Shown here: positions 27,961-37,572 of the stretch, piece after piece
Numbering within the stretch: position 1 is the first letter of the stretch
How the letters are laid out: each line of letters starts with the position of its first letter
Assembly (NCBI RefSeq): GCF_900099935.1
Contig: NZ_FNEK01000008.1
Span: 46,780 to 110,779 of the forward strand
Direction: 5' to 3'
Length of the DNA: 64,000 bases
DNA from: Aliiruegeria lutimaris
GTDB lineage: Bacteria > Pseudomonadota > Alphaproteobacteria > Rhodobacterales > Rhodobacteraceae
The notes under the pieces: generated by a model
The model's database searches: none
What the model was told of the DNA's origin: nothing
What the model saw: the letters and a program-made list of their open reading frames with translations, nothing else
Made by a program: the position numbers and the translations under genes

Positions 27961-30555
27961 ATGGCCCGGGAAACGGCCCGAAACGAAGCGCTTGAGAGGC
28001 TCAACCGCCCGCTGCGCCTGACCCGGTTGGGGATGGCGGCAGAGCGATTCACCCGGTGTTTCTGGCCGGTCTGGTCGATCCTGTTTGCTGTCTTTGCTGT
28101 GCTCATGCTCGGCCTGCACGAGACCGCGCCGGTGGAGGCCGTCTGGATCGGGGCGCTTCTGTCGGGCTCCGCGCTGCTGGTTTTCCTGTTTCGTGGGCTG
28201 CGCTGGTTCCGCTGGCCGAGCCGTGCGGAAGCCTGGGAACGGCTGGACTCGACGCTGCCGGGGCGCCCGCTTCAGGCGCTCAGCGACGACCAGGCGATAG
28301 GTTCGGGTGATGCGGCCTCCGAAGCCGTCTGGGCCGCGCACCTGGAACGTATGGCGGCGCGGGCGGCCAAGGCGCGTCGGGTCGCGCCCGATCTGCGGAT
28401 TTCTGGCCGCGACCCTTATGCGCTACGCTACGTGGCCCTGACCGCGCTGGTGACGGCGCTTCTTTTCGGCTCTGTCTGGAAGATTTCCACCGTCGGGCAG
28501 GCCGTGGCGCCGGGCGCTGGCGGTAGTGTCGCGGCTGGCCCGTCCTGGGAAGGGTGGATCGAGCCGCCCGCCTATACCGGCAAGCCGAGCCTCTATCTCG
28601 CCGATATCGCGCCGGGGCCGCTGGACGTGCCGCGCGGTAGTCGCGTGTCGCTGCGCCTTTACGGCGAAGTTGGCGCGCTGTCGGTGGACGAGACGATTTC
28701 GGGGCGCGCTGGCAATGAGATCGAGCCGGCGACGGCCGCGGCGCAGGGCTTTGACGTGATGCAAGGCGGGCGGCTGGCGATCAACGGGCCGGGCGGGCGC
28801 GAATGGGCGGTGTCCATCGCGCCGGACAGGCCTCCGAGCGTGGAGCCTGATGGCGAGGTCGAACGCGAAGCCAGCGGGCGCATGAGCCAGAAATTCCGCG
28901 CGCGCGACGATTACGGCGTGACGGCCGGGCGCGGCGTGATTGCGCTCGACACGGCCGAAGTGGTGCGCCGCTTCGGCCTTGTGGTCGATCCAGATCCCCG
29001 CGAGCCGATCGAGATCGATCTGCCGATGACGATCAGCGGCGACCGGAGCGATTTCACCGAGACGCTGGTGGAGGATTTCTCCAAGCATCCCTGGGTTGGG
29101 TTGCCCGTCACGCTGACGCTCATGGTCTCCGATGCCTCCGGGCAGGAGGGCAGCTCCGTACCGATGCAGATGGCACTGCCGGGCAAGCGCTTTTTCGATC
29201 CGCTGGCGGCGGCGATCATCGAACAGCGGCGGGACCTGCTCTGGTCGCGCAGCAATGGCAAGCGGGTGGCGCAGGTGATCCGGGCCGTGACCCACCGCCC
29301 GGACGAGATCATCCGAGATGGCAGCACCTATCTGCCGTTGCGGGTTGCGCTGCGGCGGCTCGAGGCGGGCGTTGCGGCGGCCGGAGGGCTCTCAACGGAG
29401 ATTCAAGAAGAGATCGCCGAGGCGCTCTGGGACATCGCGGTGAAGCTGGAGGACGGCAATCTCGCGGATGCCGCCGAACGGCTGCGGCGAGCACAGGACC
29501 GGCTGGCCGAGGCGATGCGGAATGGCGCGACGAACGAGGAGATTGCGGAGCTGATGGATGAGCTGCGCCAGGCCATGCAGGACTACATGCGCCAGCTCGC
29601 GCAGCAGCAGGACCCGAACCAGCAGCCGCAGATGTCGGAGAACACGCAGACGATCACCGGCGACCAGCTGCAGCAGCTTCTCGACCGGCTCCAGCAGTTG
29701 ATGGAGGAGGGGCGCACCGCCGAGGCGATGCAGCTTCTCGAACAACTCCGCCAGATGATGGAGAACATGCAGGTCACGCAGGGTCAGCAAGGCCAGCAGG
29801 GGCAGAACCCGGGCGATCAGGCGATGCAGGGCCTCTCTGAAACCTTGCGCGACCAGCAGGGCCTTTCGGACGAAGCCTTCCGCGACCTTCAGGAGCAGTT
29901 CAATCCCGGTCAGCAGCCCCAGACGGGCGAGAGCGGCCAGAACCAGGGCAGCCAGGGCGATATGGGCCAGGGCCGCGATCACGAGGGCCAGCAGGGTCAG
30001 GGTCAAGCGCAGGGGCAGCAGGATCCCGAAGGCCAGCCGCGGGCCGGAGAGAATGGGCAGCCCGATGCCCGGACGCTGGCCGAGCGTCAGCGGCAGTTGC
30101 AGCGTCGGTTGGACGATCTGCGCCAGAACCTGCCCGGGGCCGGTACCGAGCCGGGCGACGCCGCACGCGAGGCGCTGCGGCGGGGGAGCGATGAAATGGG
30201 CCGCGCCGAGGAGTCGCTCGAGAACAACCAGTTGGCGGAAGCGCTCGACAGCCAGGCCCGCGCCATGGAAGCGATCCGCGACGGCATGCGCAGCCTTGGC
30301 GAGGCGATGGCGCAGCAACAGCAGAGCGGCCAGGGCCAGCAGACCGGGCAAGCCAACAGCAATAGCCAGCGCGACCCGCTCGGGCGCGAGGCGGGCACCT
30401 CCGGCAGCTTCGGCAGCGAGGACAGCCTGTTGCAGGGCGATGACATCTATCGCAAAGCGCGGGATTTGCTCGACGAAATCCGACGCCGGTCCGGGGAGCG
30501 GGAGCGGCCGCAACTGGAGCTGGATTACCTGCGGCGGTTGCTGGATCGGTTCTAA
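27961..30555 (+). CDS. TIGR02302 / DUF4175 family large membrane protein
   Basis: A protein of 864 residues. Three N-terminal membrane helices (about residues 38-75 as a pair and 159-176) precede an extracytoplasmic beta-rich region (EGWIEPPAYTGKPSLYL and following). A helical, heptad-like part (residues about 480-620) leads into a low-complexity Gln/Gly-rich segment (about 620-800, repeats of QGQ and GQN), with conserved ends again at the C-terminus. It matches the family known only by the names TIGR02302/DUF4175. Start at 27961, AAAGGA upstream. It follows lysA, a common arrangement in the Rhodobacterales. Confidence 0.83.
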   Translation: MARETARNEALERLNRPLRLTRLGMAAERFTRCFWPVWSILFAVFAVLMLGLHETAPVEAVWIGALLSGSALLVFLFRGLRWFRWPSRAEAWERLDSTLPGRPLQALSDDQAIGSGDAASEAVWAAHLERMAARAAKARRVAPDLRISGRDPYALRYVALTALVTALLFGSVWKISTVGQAVAPGAGGSVAAGPSWEGWIEPPAYTGKPSLYLADIAPGPLDVPRGSRVSLRLYGEVGALSVDETISGRAGNEIEPATAAAQGFDVMQGGRLAINGPGGREWAVSIAPDRPPSVEPDGEVEREASGRMSQKFRARDDYGVTAGRGVIALDTAEVVRRFGLVVDPDPREPIEIDLPMTISGDRSDFTETLVEDFSKHPWVGLPVTLTLMVSDASGQEGSSVPMQMALPGKRFFDPLAAAIIEQRRDLLWSRSNGKRVAQVIRAVTHRPDEIIRDGSTYLPLRVALRRLEAGVAAAGGLSTEIQEEIAEALWDIAVKLEDGNLADAAERLRRAQDRLAEAMRNGATNEEIAELMDELRQAMQDYMRQLAQQQDPNQQPQMSENTQTITGDQLQQLLDRLQQLMEEGRTAEAMQLLEQLRQMMENMQVTQGQQGQQGQNPGDQAMQGLSETLRDQQGLSDEAFRDLQEQFNPGQQPQTGESGQNQGSQGDMGQGRDHEGQQGQGQAQGQQDPEGQPRAGENGQPDARTLAERQRQLQRRLDDLRQNLPGAGTEPGDAAREALRRGSDEMGRAEESLENNQLAEALDSQARAMEAIRDGMRSLGEAMAQQQQSGQGQQTGQANSNSQRDPLGREAGTSGSFGSEDSLLQGDDIYRKARDLLDEIRRRSGERERPQLELDYLRRLLDRF

Positions 30556-30647
30556 TCCCATTTCACGACGCTATCACAGTGTGGTGACAGGTGGCCGCAA
30601 TTTCACGGAAGACTTGGTATGTTCCTCTGCATGGAGGAGGACACCCA

Positions 30648-31103
30648 ATGATGACACGACGCGCCACACTCGCGCTATTTGCCGCCGCGCCCCTAGCCGG
30701 CGCTCTGATTCCGCGTGCGGCACTGGCCCGCGAACCCGAGATTTTCCAGAACCCGATTGCAATCAATGGCACGGACCCCGTGGGGTATTTCCAAGAAGGC
30801 AAGCCGGTGGCGGGATCACCTGCGCACAAGGCAATGCGGCGAGGGGCGGACTGGCATTTCTCGAATGCCGGGAACGCAGAGGCTTTCTTGGCTGATCCGG
30901 AAAGATATACCCCGGTTTTCGGTGGGTACTGCGCCTATGCGGCGTCGCTCGGCTATCTCGCACCGACTATCCCGGAGGCCTGGACGATTCATGACGGAAA
31001 GCTCTATCTGAACGCCTCGTTGCGGGCGCGTGAGCTGTGGATGCAGGATATTCCTGGAAATATCGCCGCCGGTCTCAAGAACTGGCCGGGTATTCTTGGC
31101 TAG
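30648..31103 (+). CDS. YHS domain-containing secreted protein
   Basis: A 151-residue protein with a Tat-type-like signal peptide (TRRATLALFAAAPLAG, cleavage near ALA) and a YHS domain: DPVGYFQEGKPVAGSP, ADWHFSNAGNAEAFLADPERYTPVFGGYCAYA. YHS domains often bind metals through such residues. GGAGGAGG at 30633-30640 supports the ATG at 30648 (30651 is the next Met). It probably works in the periplasm; the partner is unknown. Confidence 0.85.
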   Translation: MMTRRATLALFAAAPLAGALIPRAALAREPEIFQNPIAINGTDPVGYFQEGKPVAGSPAHKAMRRGADWHFSNAGNAEAFLADPERYTPVFGGYCAYAASLGYLAPTIPEAWTIHDGKLYLNASLRARELWMQDIPGNIAAGLKNWPGILG

Positions 31104-31124
31104 TGAAAGATATGCGGTCTCGCG

Positions 31125-32126
31125 TTACCGCACCCGCGCGACCACGTAATCGGCCAGATCCGTGAGCATCCCGCGGATGTCGCTCTCCGGTAGCGTCGCG
31201 AGCGCGGATTTGGCCCGGTCGGCCCAGACAAGCGCTTGCTGTCGCGTGGCTTCCATCGTGCCGTGATGGGAAATGAGGGCGAGCGCGTGGTCGAGGTCGC
31301 CGTCATTCTGGTCACCCTTCTCGATCACACGCCTCCAGAAGGCGCGCTGTTCGGCGTCGGCGGCCGCCACCGCCTTGATCACCGGCATGGTCAGTTTGCG
31401 TTCGCGGAAATCGTCGCCGACATTCTTGCCCGTCGCAGAGGAATCTCCACCATAATCCAGCAGGTCATCCACGATCTGGAAACTGATGCCGAGCGCATCG
31501 CCATAATCGCGCAGCGCCTGAACCTGCGCCTCCTCGGCGCGGGCGACAACGCCGCCGACCTCGCAGGCCGCGGCAAAGAGCGCGGCGGTCTTGCCGCGGA
31601 TCACCTGCAGGTAGATCTCCTCGGTGGTCGCCAGGTCCTGCGCCGCCGTCATCTGCAGCACCTCGCCCTCGGCGATCACCGCGGAGGCATTGGCGAGGAT
31701 GTCCATCACTCGCAGGCTGTCCGTCTCCACCATCAACTGGAAGGAGCGGGCAAAGAGGTAGTCGCCCACCAGCACCGAGGACTTGTTGTCCCAAAGCAGG
31801 TTCGCCGTGGGGCGCCCACGCCGCTGTCCGCTTTCGTCGACCACGTCGTCATGCAGCAGCGTGGCCGTGTGGATGAACTCCACCGTTGCGGCCAGCTTGA
31901 CGTGATTGTCGCCCTCGTAGCCACACATCCGCGCCGCCGCGAGCGTCAGCATTGGCCGCAGCCGCTTGCCGCCGGCCTCGACGAGATGCGCCGTCACTTC
32001 CGGAATGCGCGGCGCATGTTCGGACGCCATCCGCGTGCGGATCAGGTCGTTTACGCGCCCCATATCTCCCGCCAGAACGGCGGCGAGGCGGTCATGTGGT
32101 TTCTGGCTGGCGTCGTCCAGGCTCAT
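31125..32126 (-). CDS. polyprenyl diphosphate synthase (octa/decaprenyl)
   Basis: A 333-residue trans-prenyltransferase that builds the long isoprenoid side chain of ubiquinone from FPP and IPP. The two aspartate-rich motifs are LLHDDVVDESGQRRG and QIVDDLLDYGGD; the KRLRP block and QVIRGKTAALF are also present. Chain length (about 10 units in this group) is inferred. I start at MSLDD (32126), which matches relatives; an upstream in-frame ATG at 32183 would overlap the DUF2007 start. It draws on IspE products. Confidence 0.9.
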   Translation of the reverse strand: MSLDDASQKPHDRLAAVLAGDMGRVNDLIRTRMASEHAPRIPEVTAHLVEAGGKRLRPMLTLAAARMCGYEGDNHVKLAATVEFIHTATLLHDDVVDESGQRRGRPTANLLWDNKSSVLVGDYLFARSFQLMVETDSLRVMDILANASAVIAEGEVLQMTAAQDLATTEEIYLQVIRGKTAALFAAACEVGGVVARAEEAQVQALRDYGDALGISFQIVDDLLDYGGDSSATGKNVGDDFRERKLTMPVIKAVAAADAEQRAFWRRVIEKGDQNDGDLDHALALISHHGTMEATRQQALVWADRAKSALATLPESDIRGMLTDLADYVVARVR

Positions 32127-32181
32127 CACGGTCTCGTAACCCTGCTCGACAAGGCGGTGGGCCTTCTCGTAAGTCTGCTGC

Positions 32182-32403
32182 ATGAAAGAGGTTCTGCGCA
32201 CAAACGACCCCACCGTGATCGCCTTCGCGAAATCCCTCTTGGATGGCGAGGATATAGACTGCTTCGAAATGGACGTCCATATGAGCGTCCTCGAAGGTTC
32301 GATCGGGATCCTGCCACGCCGCCTGATGGTGCGCGACGAGGACCTGTTCCTCGCCCGCGCGGCCTTGCGGGACAATGATATCCACGTAACGGAGGACAGG
32401 TGA
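32182..32403 (+). CDS. DUF2007 domain-containing protein
   Basis: A 73-residue DUF2007 protein, with MKEVLRTNDPTVIAFAKSLL at its start and RRLMVRDED later. Function is uncertain; relatives resemble PII-like or signal-transducing small domains. It diverges from the polyprenyl synthase and is followed by a GTG-initiated methyltransferase gene after 1 bp, so the two are surely co-transcribed. Confidence 0.88.
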   Translation: MKEVLRTNDPTVIAFAKSLLDGEDIDCFEMDVHMSVLEGSIGILPRRLMVRDEDLFLARAALRDNDIHVTEDR

Positions 32404-32404
32404 G

Positions 32405-33169
32405 GTGACCGACCCGGCTCTCCGGCGTGACGACTACCTCGGCGGACGCCTTTCGTTATGGCAACCGGCCAAGGGGTACCGCGCGGGGATCGATCCGGTG
32501 TTGCTGGCCTCCGCCTGTCCCGCGAAGCCGGGACAGAGCGTGCTTGAGCTTGGCTGCGGCGTCGGAACCGCCGCGCTCTGCCTGGCGACGCGCGTTCCCG
32601 ACCTCGTTCTCGTGGGAGTCGAACGTCAGCCCGAGATGGCTTCTCTCGCCCGGCGAAACGCCGCCGAATGTGGCGCGCACCTGGAAATTGTCGAGGCAGA
32701 CCTCACGCAACTGCCGCCGGAGCTTCGCCAACGTAGTTTCGATCACGTGATCGCCAACCCGCCCTATTTCCAGCGCGACCGCTCGCACAGCTCGCCCCAC
32801 GGCGCGCGCGAAGCTGCCATGGGCGAGGAAACCGCGCTGGCCGACTGGGTTGCCGTGGCTGCCCGGCGGCTTGCGCCCAAGGGCTGGCTGACCATGATCC
32901 ACCGACCGGAGCGACTTGGCGATATCCTTTGCTGTCTCGCGGGGCTTGGCTCGGTCCAGATCCAGCCGTTGTTGCCACGGGAAGGCCGGGACGCGAACCT
33001 GATTCTCCTGCGGGCACGCAAGGGCGGCAAGGCACCGCTACGGCTGCATGCGCCGGTCATCCTCCACCAGGGACGGATGCATGAATTCGACGGGGAGGAT
33101 TATCGGCCGGAGATTTCACGCCTGTTGCGCGATGGCGCCCCATTTCCCGGCCTTGGCGCGGCTATATAG
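32405..33169 (+). CDS. trmN6: tRNA1(Val) A37 N6-methyltransferase-like protein
   Basis: A 254-residue SAM-dependent methyltransferase. Motif I is VLELGCGVGTAALCLA and the N6-adenine catalytic motif is NPPYF, within DHVIANPPYF. The N-terminal DDYLGGRLSLWQPAKGYRAG is typical of the TrmN6/YfiC group that methylates A37 of tRNA1(Val). A GTG start at 32405 lies 1 bp after the DUF2007 stop. Relatives could modify other targets, so the tRNA specificity is inferred. Confidence 0.85.
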   Translation: MTDPALRRDDYLGGRLSLWQPAKGYRAGIDPVLLASACPAKPGQSVLELGCGVGTAALCLATRVPDLVLVGVERQPEMASLARRNAAECGAHLEIVEADLTQLPPELRQRSFDHVIANPPYFQRDRSHSSPHGAREAAMGEETALADWVAVAARRLAPKGWLTMIHRPERLGDILCCLAGLGSVQIQPLLPREGRDANLILLRARKGGKAPLRLHAPVILHQGRMHEFDGEDYRPEISRLLRDGAPFPGLGAAI

Positions 33170-33184
33170 GTAATTTTGGGAATG

Positions 33185-33205
33185 TTTTACAGGGCGGATG
33201 TAAAA
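33185..33205. promoter_or_regulatory. inverted repeat upstream of the YdcH-like gene
   Basis: TTTTACA (33185-33191) and TGTAAAA (33199-33205) form an exact 7-bp inverted repeat with a 7-nt spacer. It sits just after the methyltransferase stop and about 90 bp before the next start. It could be a terminator stem or an operator. Confidence 0.45.
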
Positions 33206-33295
33206 TATTCATCAGCGAGGTCGGTTCGACGTGACAACACCGAAAAATCGTGGTGCACTTGAGTCGTACACAGACCTTGAGAGGAGAAGTAGGCC

Positions 33296-33463
33296 ATGTC
33301 CGAGTCCGCCCGCGTTGAAGAGCTCCGCAAGAAGCACGCCTCGCTTTCGGCTAAAGTGGAAGAGATTCAAGCTGCCCCCGGCTCCGACGACCTCGAGATT
33401 GTAGAACTCAAGAAGCAGAAACTTCGAATAAAAGAGGAAATCACGCGTCTTACGACCGCGTAA
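33296..33463 (+). CDS. YdcH family protein (DUF465)
   Basis: A 55-residue, highly charged, coiled-coil protein. It starts MSESARVEELRKKHASLS and contains IVELKKQKLRIKEEITRL, the DUF465 pattern. AGAGGAGA is 8 nt upstream. Function is unknown. Its last 14 bp overlap the convergent EamA gene. Confidence 0.85.
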   Translation: MSESARVEELRKKHASLSAKVEEIQAAPGSDDLEIVELKKQKLRIKEEITRLTTA

Positions 33464-34331
33464 CGTTTCGGGGGCGGGTGCTGGCCCAAGCAGCCAGCGC
33501 AGCGCCCCCGGTAATAAGCGCCGCCGCCAGCAAGAGCTTGGGCGTCGGCGCCGCCAGACCGGCGAGAATGAGCGCCAGGGTCGACAGCAATGGCGCCGCG
33601 TAGCTTGCTACACCCAGAAGCTGGATATCTCCCTGCTTCACCCCGATATCCCAGACATAGAATGCCAGTCCGACCGGCCCCAGCCCGAGCGCCATGACGC
33701 TTGCCCAGCCGAGTACCGTCGCGGGCAACACGGTTTGTTCCATGGCGAAATGGGCGAGCGCGGAGAGGGCCGCCGTTGCGAGGCAAAAGATCGCCACCGT
33801 TTCGGTCGGCGCATGCCCGAGACGGCGAGAAATGACCGAGTAGCCTGACCAGAAGAACGCGCAGGCGAGTGCCAGCGCGTAGCCGGCCCAGGCGTTGCCG
33901 CCGAAGCTCTGCCCGTCGCCCAGGATGATGAGCGCGGCGCCGGCAAAGCCGAGAGCCCCTCCCGCGAGGTGGCCGGCTCTGAGCCGTTCCCCCGGCAGAA
34001 GTCCGGACATCAGCACGATCAGTAGCGGCCAGAGATAGGCAATAAGGCTGGCCTGTGCGGGGGGCGCGAGGCGCAGTGCCGAGAAATAGAAGAAATGGTA
34101 GCCGAACAGGCCGACCGTGCCGAAAGCATAGATTTTCCAGCTAATTCCGCGCAGGCGATGGGCGCCCCCGCCGACGATTGTCCAGATGATTCCGATTGCG
34201 CCGCCAATGGCGAAGCTCATTGCGGTCAATTGCAATGGCGGCACCGGGACGCTGCCGACGGTGAACAGTGCCAGCAGAGCCCAGAGGAGGACGGCGACGA
34301 AGCCGATGGCGGTTGCGCGCGAACGTGTCAT
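33450..34331 (-). CDS. EamA/DMT family transporter
   Basis: A 293-residue inner-membrane protein with ten predicted helices in two EamA repeats (for example LLWALLALFTVGSVPVPPLQ and the second repeat starting ALACAFFWSGYSVISRRL). It is typical of drug/metabolite or amino-acid exporters; the YddG-like aromatic amino acid group is a possible match. Start MTRSRATA at 34331. It converges with the YdcH-like gene. Confidence 0.85.
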   Translation of the reverse strand: MTRSRATAIGFVAVLLWALLALFTVGSVPVPPLQLTAMSFAIGGAIGIIWTIVGGGAHRLRGISWKIYAFGTVGLFGYHFFYFSALRLAPPAQASLIAYLWPLLIVLMSGLLPGERLRAGHLAGGALGFAGAALIILGDGQSFGGNAWAGYALALACAFFWSGYSVISRRLGHAPTETVAIFCLATAALSALAHFAMEQTVLPATVLGWASVMALGLGPVGLAFYVWDIGVKQGDIQLLGVASYAAPLLSTLALILAGLAAPTPKLLLAAALITGGAALAAWASTRPRNVTRS

Positions 34332-34478
34332 GGCGAGCGATGTGTTCGAAGCGCGCGATAGTGTCAATCTTAGACATTTCCTTCGGTTCAAATCCGGCCT
34401 TGGGGAGCCTTGGAAAGGAAATCTGAACCGGTATTGCCGACATTTCCGGCAATGCGGTGCTCTCAGAACGAGGCGTGA

Positions 34479-35249
34479 ATGTTCCCTGTTGCCCTAATCC
34501 CCGCTTTGGCGCTTGTGCTGGCTTTCTGCGTTCCGCAAGGCGTATTGGCCGAGGCGATGCCCAGACAGCGCGCGGGATCGGTCTTCGGCGGGGCGGGCGC
34601 CATTGTTCCGGTCGTCCATCGGCAAGCTTCCGGCAATGCGGGCCAGAACGCCGCGTCCCTGTTTTCCGGGCGCGATGGAACCAGCTTGTTCGCATTGGTA
34701 CCAAAACCCGCGGGAAGCCCGGTGGCGCGCGGGTTGGTCGTACCCCTGGGCGGCTGGGACGCGCTGCGGAAATCATCGGCAGGCAAGGTTCTGCAGCTGA
34801 TTGCCCAGGCGGAGGCCGGGGCCGCAGGTTATGACGCTGTCCAACTCGCCGCCAAGATCCGCCCGCCACGGCGTCCGACCCGGATGACGATCGGAGAAAT
34901 CTATGCCTGGATCGAGCAGACCCCTGGCCAGCAACACGCGATCGGCCGCTACCAGTTCATTCCCAAGACGCTCCGTCGGCTGGTCCGCGAATTGGGTGTC
35001 GGAGAGGACAAGCTGTTCTCACCGAACCTGCAGGATGCCCTTGCCATGAAGCTTCTGGAGGAGGCCGGTTTTGGCGAGTTCCAGCAAAGCGAGATCTCCC
35101 GGCACCAGTTCATGAACAATCTTGCCCGGATCTGGGCCGGCCTGCCGACCTCGTCGGGCAAGTCGCATTACCACGGGCTTTCCGGAAACCGGGCCACGAT
35201 GAGCTGGGCACGTTTCGACGCCCAGATGGCGAAGATCTTTCCAGGATGA
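34479..35249 (+). CDS. secreted muramidase, lambda-endolysin-like (GH104 type)
   Basis: A 256-residue protein with a signal peptide (residues 1-24) and a C-terminal lysozyme-like domain from about residue 105. The signature HAIGRYQFIPKTL, then FSPNLQDALAMKLL and NLARIWAGLP, mirrors the lambda R endolysin/GH104 order of GRYQ, SPxxQDA and IWAxLP. It would cleave peptidoglycan glycan strands in the periplasm. The family was not confirmed by search. It is not near other phage genes. Confidence 0.72.
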   Translation: MFPVALIPALALVLAFCVPQGVLAEAMPRQRAGSVFGGAGAIVPVVHRQASGNAGQNAASLFSGRDGTSLFALVPKPAGSPVARGLVVPLGGWDALRKSSAGKVLQLIAQAEAGAAGYDAVQLAAKIRPPRRPTRMTIGEIYAWIEQTPGQQHAIGRYQFIPKTLRRLVRELGVGEDKLFSPNLQDALAMKLLEEAGFGEFQQSEISRHQFMNNLARIWAGLPTSSGKSHYHGLSGNRATMSWARFDAQMAKIFPG

Positions 35250-35447
35250 AATTTGGGAAGGGCGGGGCACTTGCCGCCCGTTGTCGCGACCAGGCAATCC
35301 CCGGTTGGACAGGGTCTACTTTCGTTCAGGGGCAAGGAATGCCTTGCCGAATGGAGATGGGTCAGGTTTGAAGGAGACATTGCGGATGCCGCCAGTTCCA
35401 AACCTGCCGGCATCGCTTTGAAATGAATGACGAGGACGATGGTTGAT

Positions 35448-36572
35448 ATGGCGCGGAAGGCTCTCATTACCGGCGTAACGGGGCAGGATGGCTCTTACCT
35501 GGCAGAATTCCTTCTGGAGAAAGGCTACGAGGTTCATGGCATCAAGCGGCGGGCCTCGCTCTTCAACACCCAGCGGGTCGATCACATCTACCAGGATCCG
35601 CATGTCAACAATGCGAATTTCATCCTGCATTACGGGGATCTGACCGACACCTCAAACCTGACCCGGATCATTTCGGAGGTTAAGCCCGACGAGATCTACA
35701 ATCTCGGGGCGCAAAGCCATGTGGCGGTGAGCTTCGAGGCGCCCGAATATACCGCCGATGTTGACGCCATCGGCACGTTGCGCCTGCTGGAAGCGATCCG
35801 CTTCCTCGGGCTGGAGAAGAAGACGCGTTTCTACCAGGCTTCGACCTCGGAGCTCTACGGCCTCGTGCAGGAGACGCCGCAGCGCGAGACGACGCCCTTC
35901 TATCCGCGCTCGCCCTACGCGGTGGCCAAGATGTATGCCTACTGGATCACGGTGAACTACCGCGAGGCCTACGGGATGTATGCCTGCAACGGGATCCTGT
36001 TCAACCACGAGTCCCCGCGCCGTGGCGAGACCTTCGTGACGCGCAAGATCACCCGCGGGCTGGCCAATATCGCTCAGGGGCTGGAGGATTGCCTCTACAT
36101 GGGCAATATCGACGCGCTGCGCGACTGGGGCCATGCCAAGGATTATGTCCGTATGCAGTGGATGATGCTGCAGCAGGAGGCGCCGGAGGATTTCGTCATC
36201 GCCACGGGGCGGCAATTCTCGGTGCGGGATTTCATCATCTGGACCGCGCGCGGACTGGGGCTCGAAATCCGTTTCGAAGGCGAGGGCGTTGACGAGATCG
36301 GCATCGTCGCTTCCGTCACCGGAGAAGACGCGCCATCGGTGAAGTCCGGGGAAATCATCCTGCGGATCGACCCGCGCTACTTCCGCCCCGCTGAGGTGGA
36401 GACGCTGCTGGGCGATCCGGCCAAAGCCAAGGAAAAGCTCGGCTGGGTACCCGAGATCACGGCGCAGGAAATGTGTGCGGAAATGGTCGCGGAAGACCTG
36501 CAAACCGCGAAGCGCCACGCGCTGCTCAAGGCGCATGGCTATGACCTGCCGATGAGTCTGGAAAACGGATAG
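35448..36572 (+). CDS. gmd: GDP-mannose 4,6-dehydratase
   Basis: A 374-residue short-chain dehydrogenase/reductase-fold enzyme that converts GDP-D-mannose to GDP-4-keto-6-deoxy-D-mannose. Visible are the NADP motif [26 protein letters not shown], the catalytic STSELYG and the YAVAK of Tyr-x3-Lys, and [16 protein letters not shown]. The start is MARKALITG at 35448; an ATG 9 bp earlier sits too close to the GAGGA. It is followed 5 bp downstream by fcl. Confidence 0.96.
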   Translation: MARKALITGVTGQDGSYLAEFLLEKGYEVHGIKRRASLFNTQRVDHIYQDPHVNNANFILHYGDLTDTSNLTRIISEVKPDEIYNLGAQSHVAVSFEAPEYTADVDAIGTLRLLEAIRFLGLEKKTRFYQASTSELYGLVQETPQRETTPFYPRSPYAVAKMYAYWITVNYREAYGMYACNGILFNHESPRRGETFVTRKITRGLANIAQGLEDCLYMGNIDALRDWGHAKDYVRMQWMMLQQEAPEDFVIATGRQFSVRDFIIWTARGLGLEIRFEGEGVDEIGIVASVTGEDAPSVKSGEIILRIDPRYFRPAEVETLLGDPAKAKEKLGWVPEITAQEMCAEMVAEDLQTAKRHALLKAHGYDLPMSLENG

Positions 36573-36577
36573 GCACG

Positions 36578-37549
36578 ATGAAGATCTATGTGGCAGGCCA
36601 TCGCGGCATGGTTGGCGGAGCTATCCTTCGCCGGCTGGAGGCGCGCCAGCAAGCAGGCGAAGCATTGGAGATTGTCACCCGCAGTTCATCCGAACTGGAC
36701 CTGACCGACCAAGCGGCCGTGCGCGACTTCCTGCAGGCCGAGCGCCCCGACCAGGTCGTGCTGGCAGCGGCCCGCGTGGGTGGGATTCTCGCCAACAACA
36801 CCTATCCGGCGAATTTCATCTACGAGAACCTGATGATCGAGTGCAACGTGATCCATCAGGCCTTTCAGGCGGGCGTGCGAAAGCTGCTGCAACTCGGATC
36901 GAGCTGTATCTACCCGCGCGCCGTGCCGCAGCCGATGCGCGAGGATGCGCTTCTGACCGGCACGCTTGAGCCCACCAACGAACCCTATGCCATCGCCAAG
37001 ATCGCCGGCATCAAGCTCTGCGAGAGCTACAACCGCCAGCATGGCACCGATTACCGATCGGTCATGCCGACCAACCTTTACGGGCCGGGCGACAATTTCC
37101 ACCCCGAAAACAGCCACGTGATGCCGGCGCTGATGCGGCGCTTCCACGAAGCCGCGCAGCGCGGCGACAAGGAGGTGGTCGTCTGGGGCTCGGGAACACC
37201 GATGCGGGAGTTCCTGCATGTCGACGACATGGCCGAGGCCTCGCTCTACGTGCTCGATCTCGATGCGGAAACGTACCAGCGAGAGACCCAGCCGATGCTG
37301 AGCCATATCAATGTCGGCTCTGGCACCGATGTCACCATCCGGCGGCTTGCGGAGCTTGTGGCGGAGGCGACGGGGTTTCAGGGCGAACTGGTCTTCGATG
37401 CCAGCAAGCCGGACGGAACCATGCGAAAGCTCATGGATGTCAGCCGCCTCGAACGGCTCGGCTGGAAAGCCTCCATACCGCTCGATGAAGGTATTCGCGA
37501 TACCTACGCCTGGTTCTTGGAACATCAGGACAGCTTCCGCGCGAAGTAA
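36578..37549 (+). CDS. fcl: GDP-L-fucose synthase
   Basis: A 323-residue SDR enzyme that epimerises and reduces GDP-4-keto-6-deoxy-mannose to GDP-L-fucose. Signatures are [11 protein letters not shown] (NADPH), the SSCIYPR block, YAIAK with the catalytic Tyr and Lys, [11 protein letters not shown] and [11 protein letters not shown]. With gmd it forms a complete two-step pathway. No glycosyltransferase or polysaccharide export gene lies nearby. Confidence 0.96.
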   Translation: MKIYVAGHRGMVGGAILRRLEARQQAGEALEIVTRSSSELDLTDQAAVRDFLQAERPDQVVLAAARVGGILANNTYPANFIYENLMIECNVIHQAFQAGVRKLLQLGSSCIYPRAVPQPMREDALLTGTLEPTNEPYAIAKIAGIKLCESYNRQHGTDYRSVMPTNLYGPGDNFHPENSHVMPALMRRFHEAAQRGDKEVVVWGSGTPMREFLHVDDMAEASLYVLDLDAETYQRETQPMLSHINVGSGTDVTIRRLAELVAEATGFQGELVFDASKPDGTMRKLMDVSRLERLGWKASIPLDEGIRDTYAWFLEHQDSFRAK

Positions 37550-37572
37550 CCCGGCGAAAGCTTCTGCGCCGC

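Noticed and set aside
29392..30561. A 389-codon open frame opposite the Gln/Gly-rich part of the TIGR02302 gene
   Set aside because: The leucine-rich antisense translation simply mirrors CAG/GGC repeats and is not evidence of a membrane protein.
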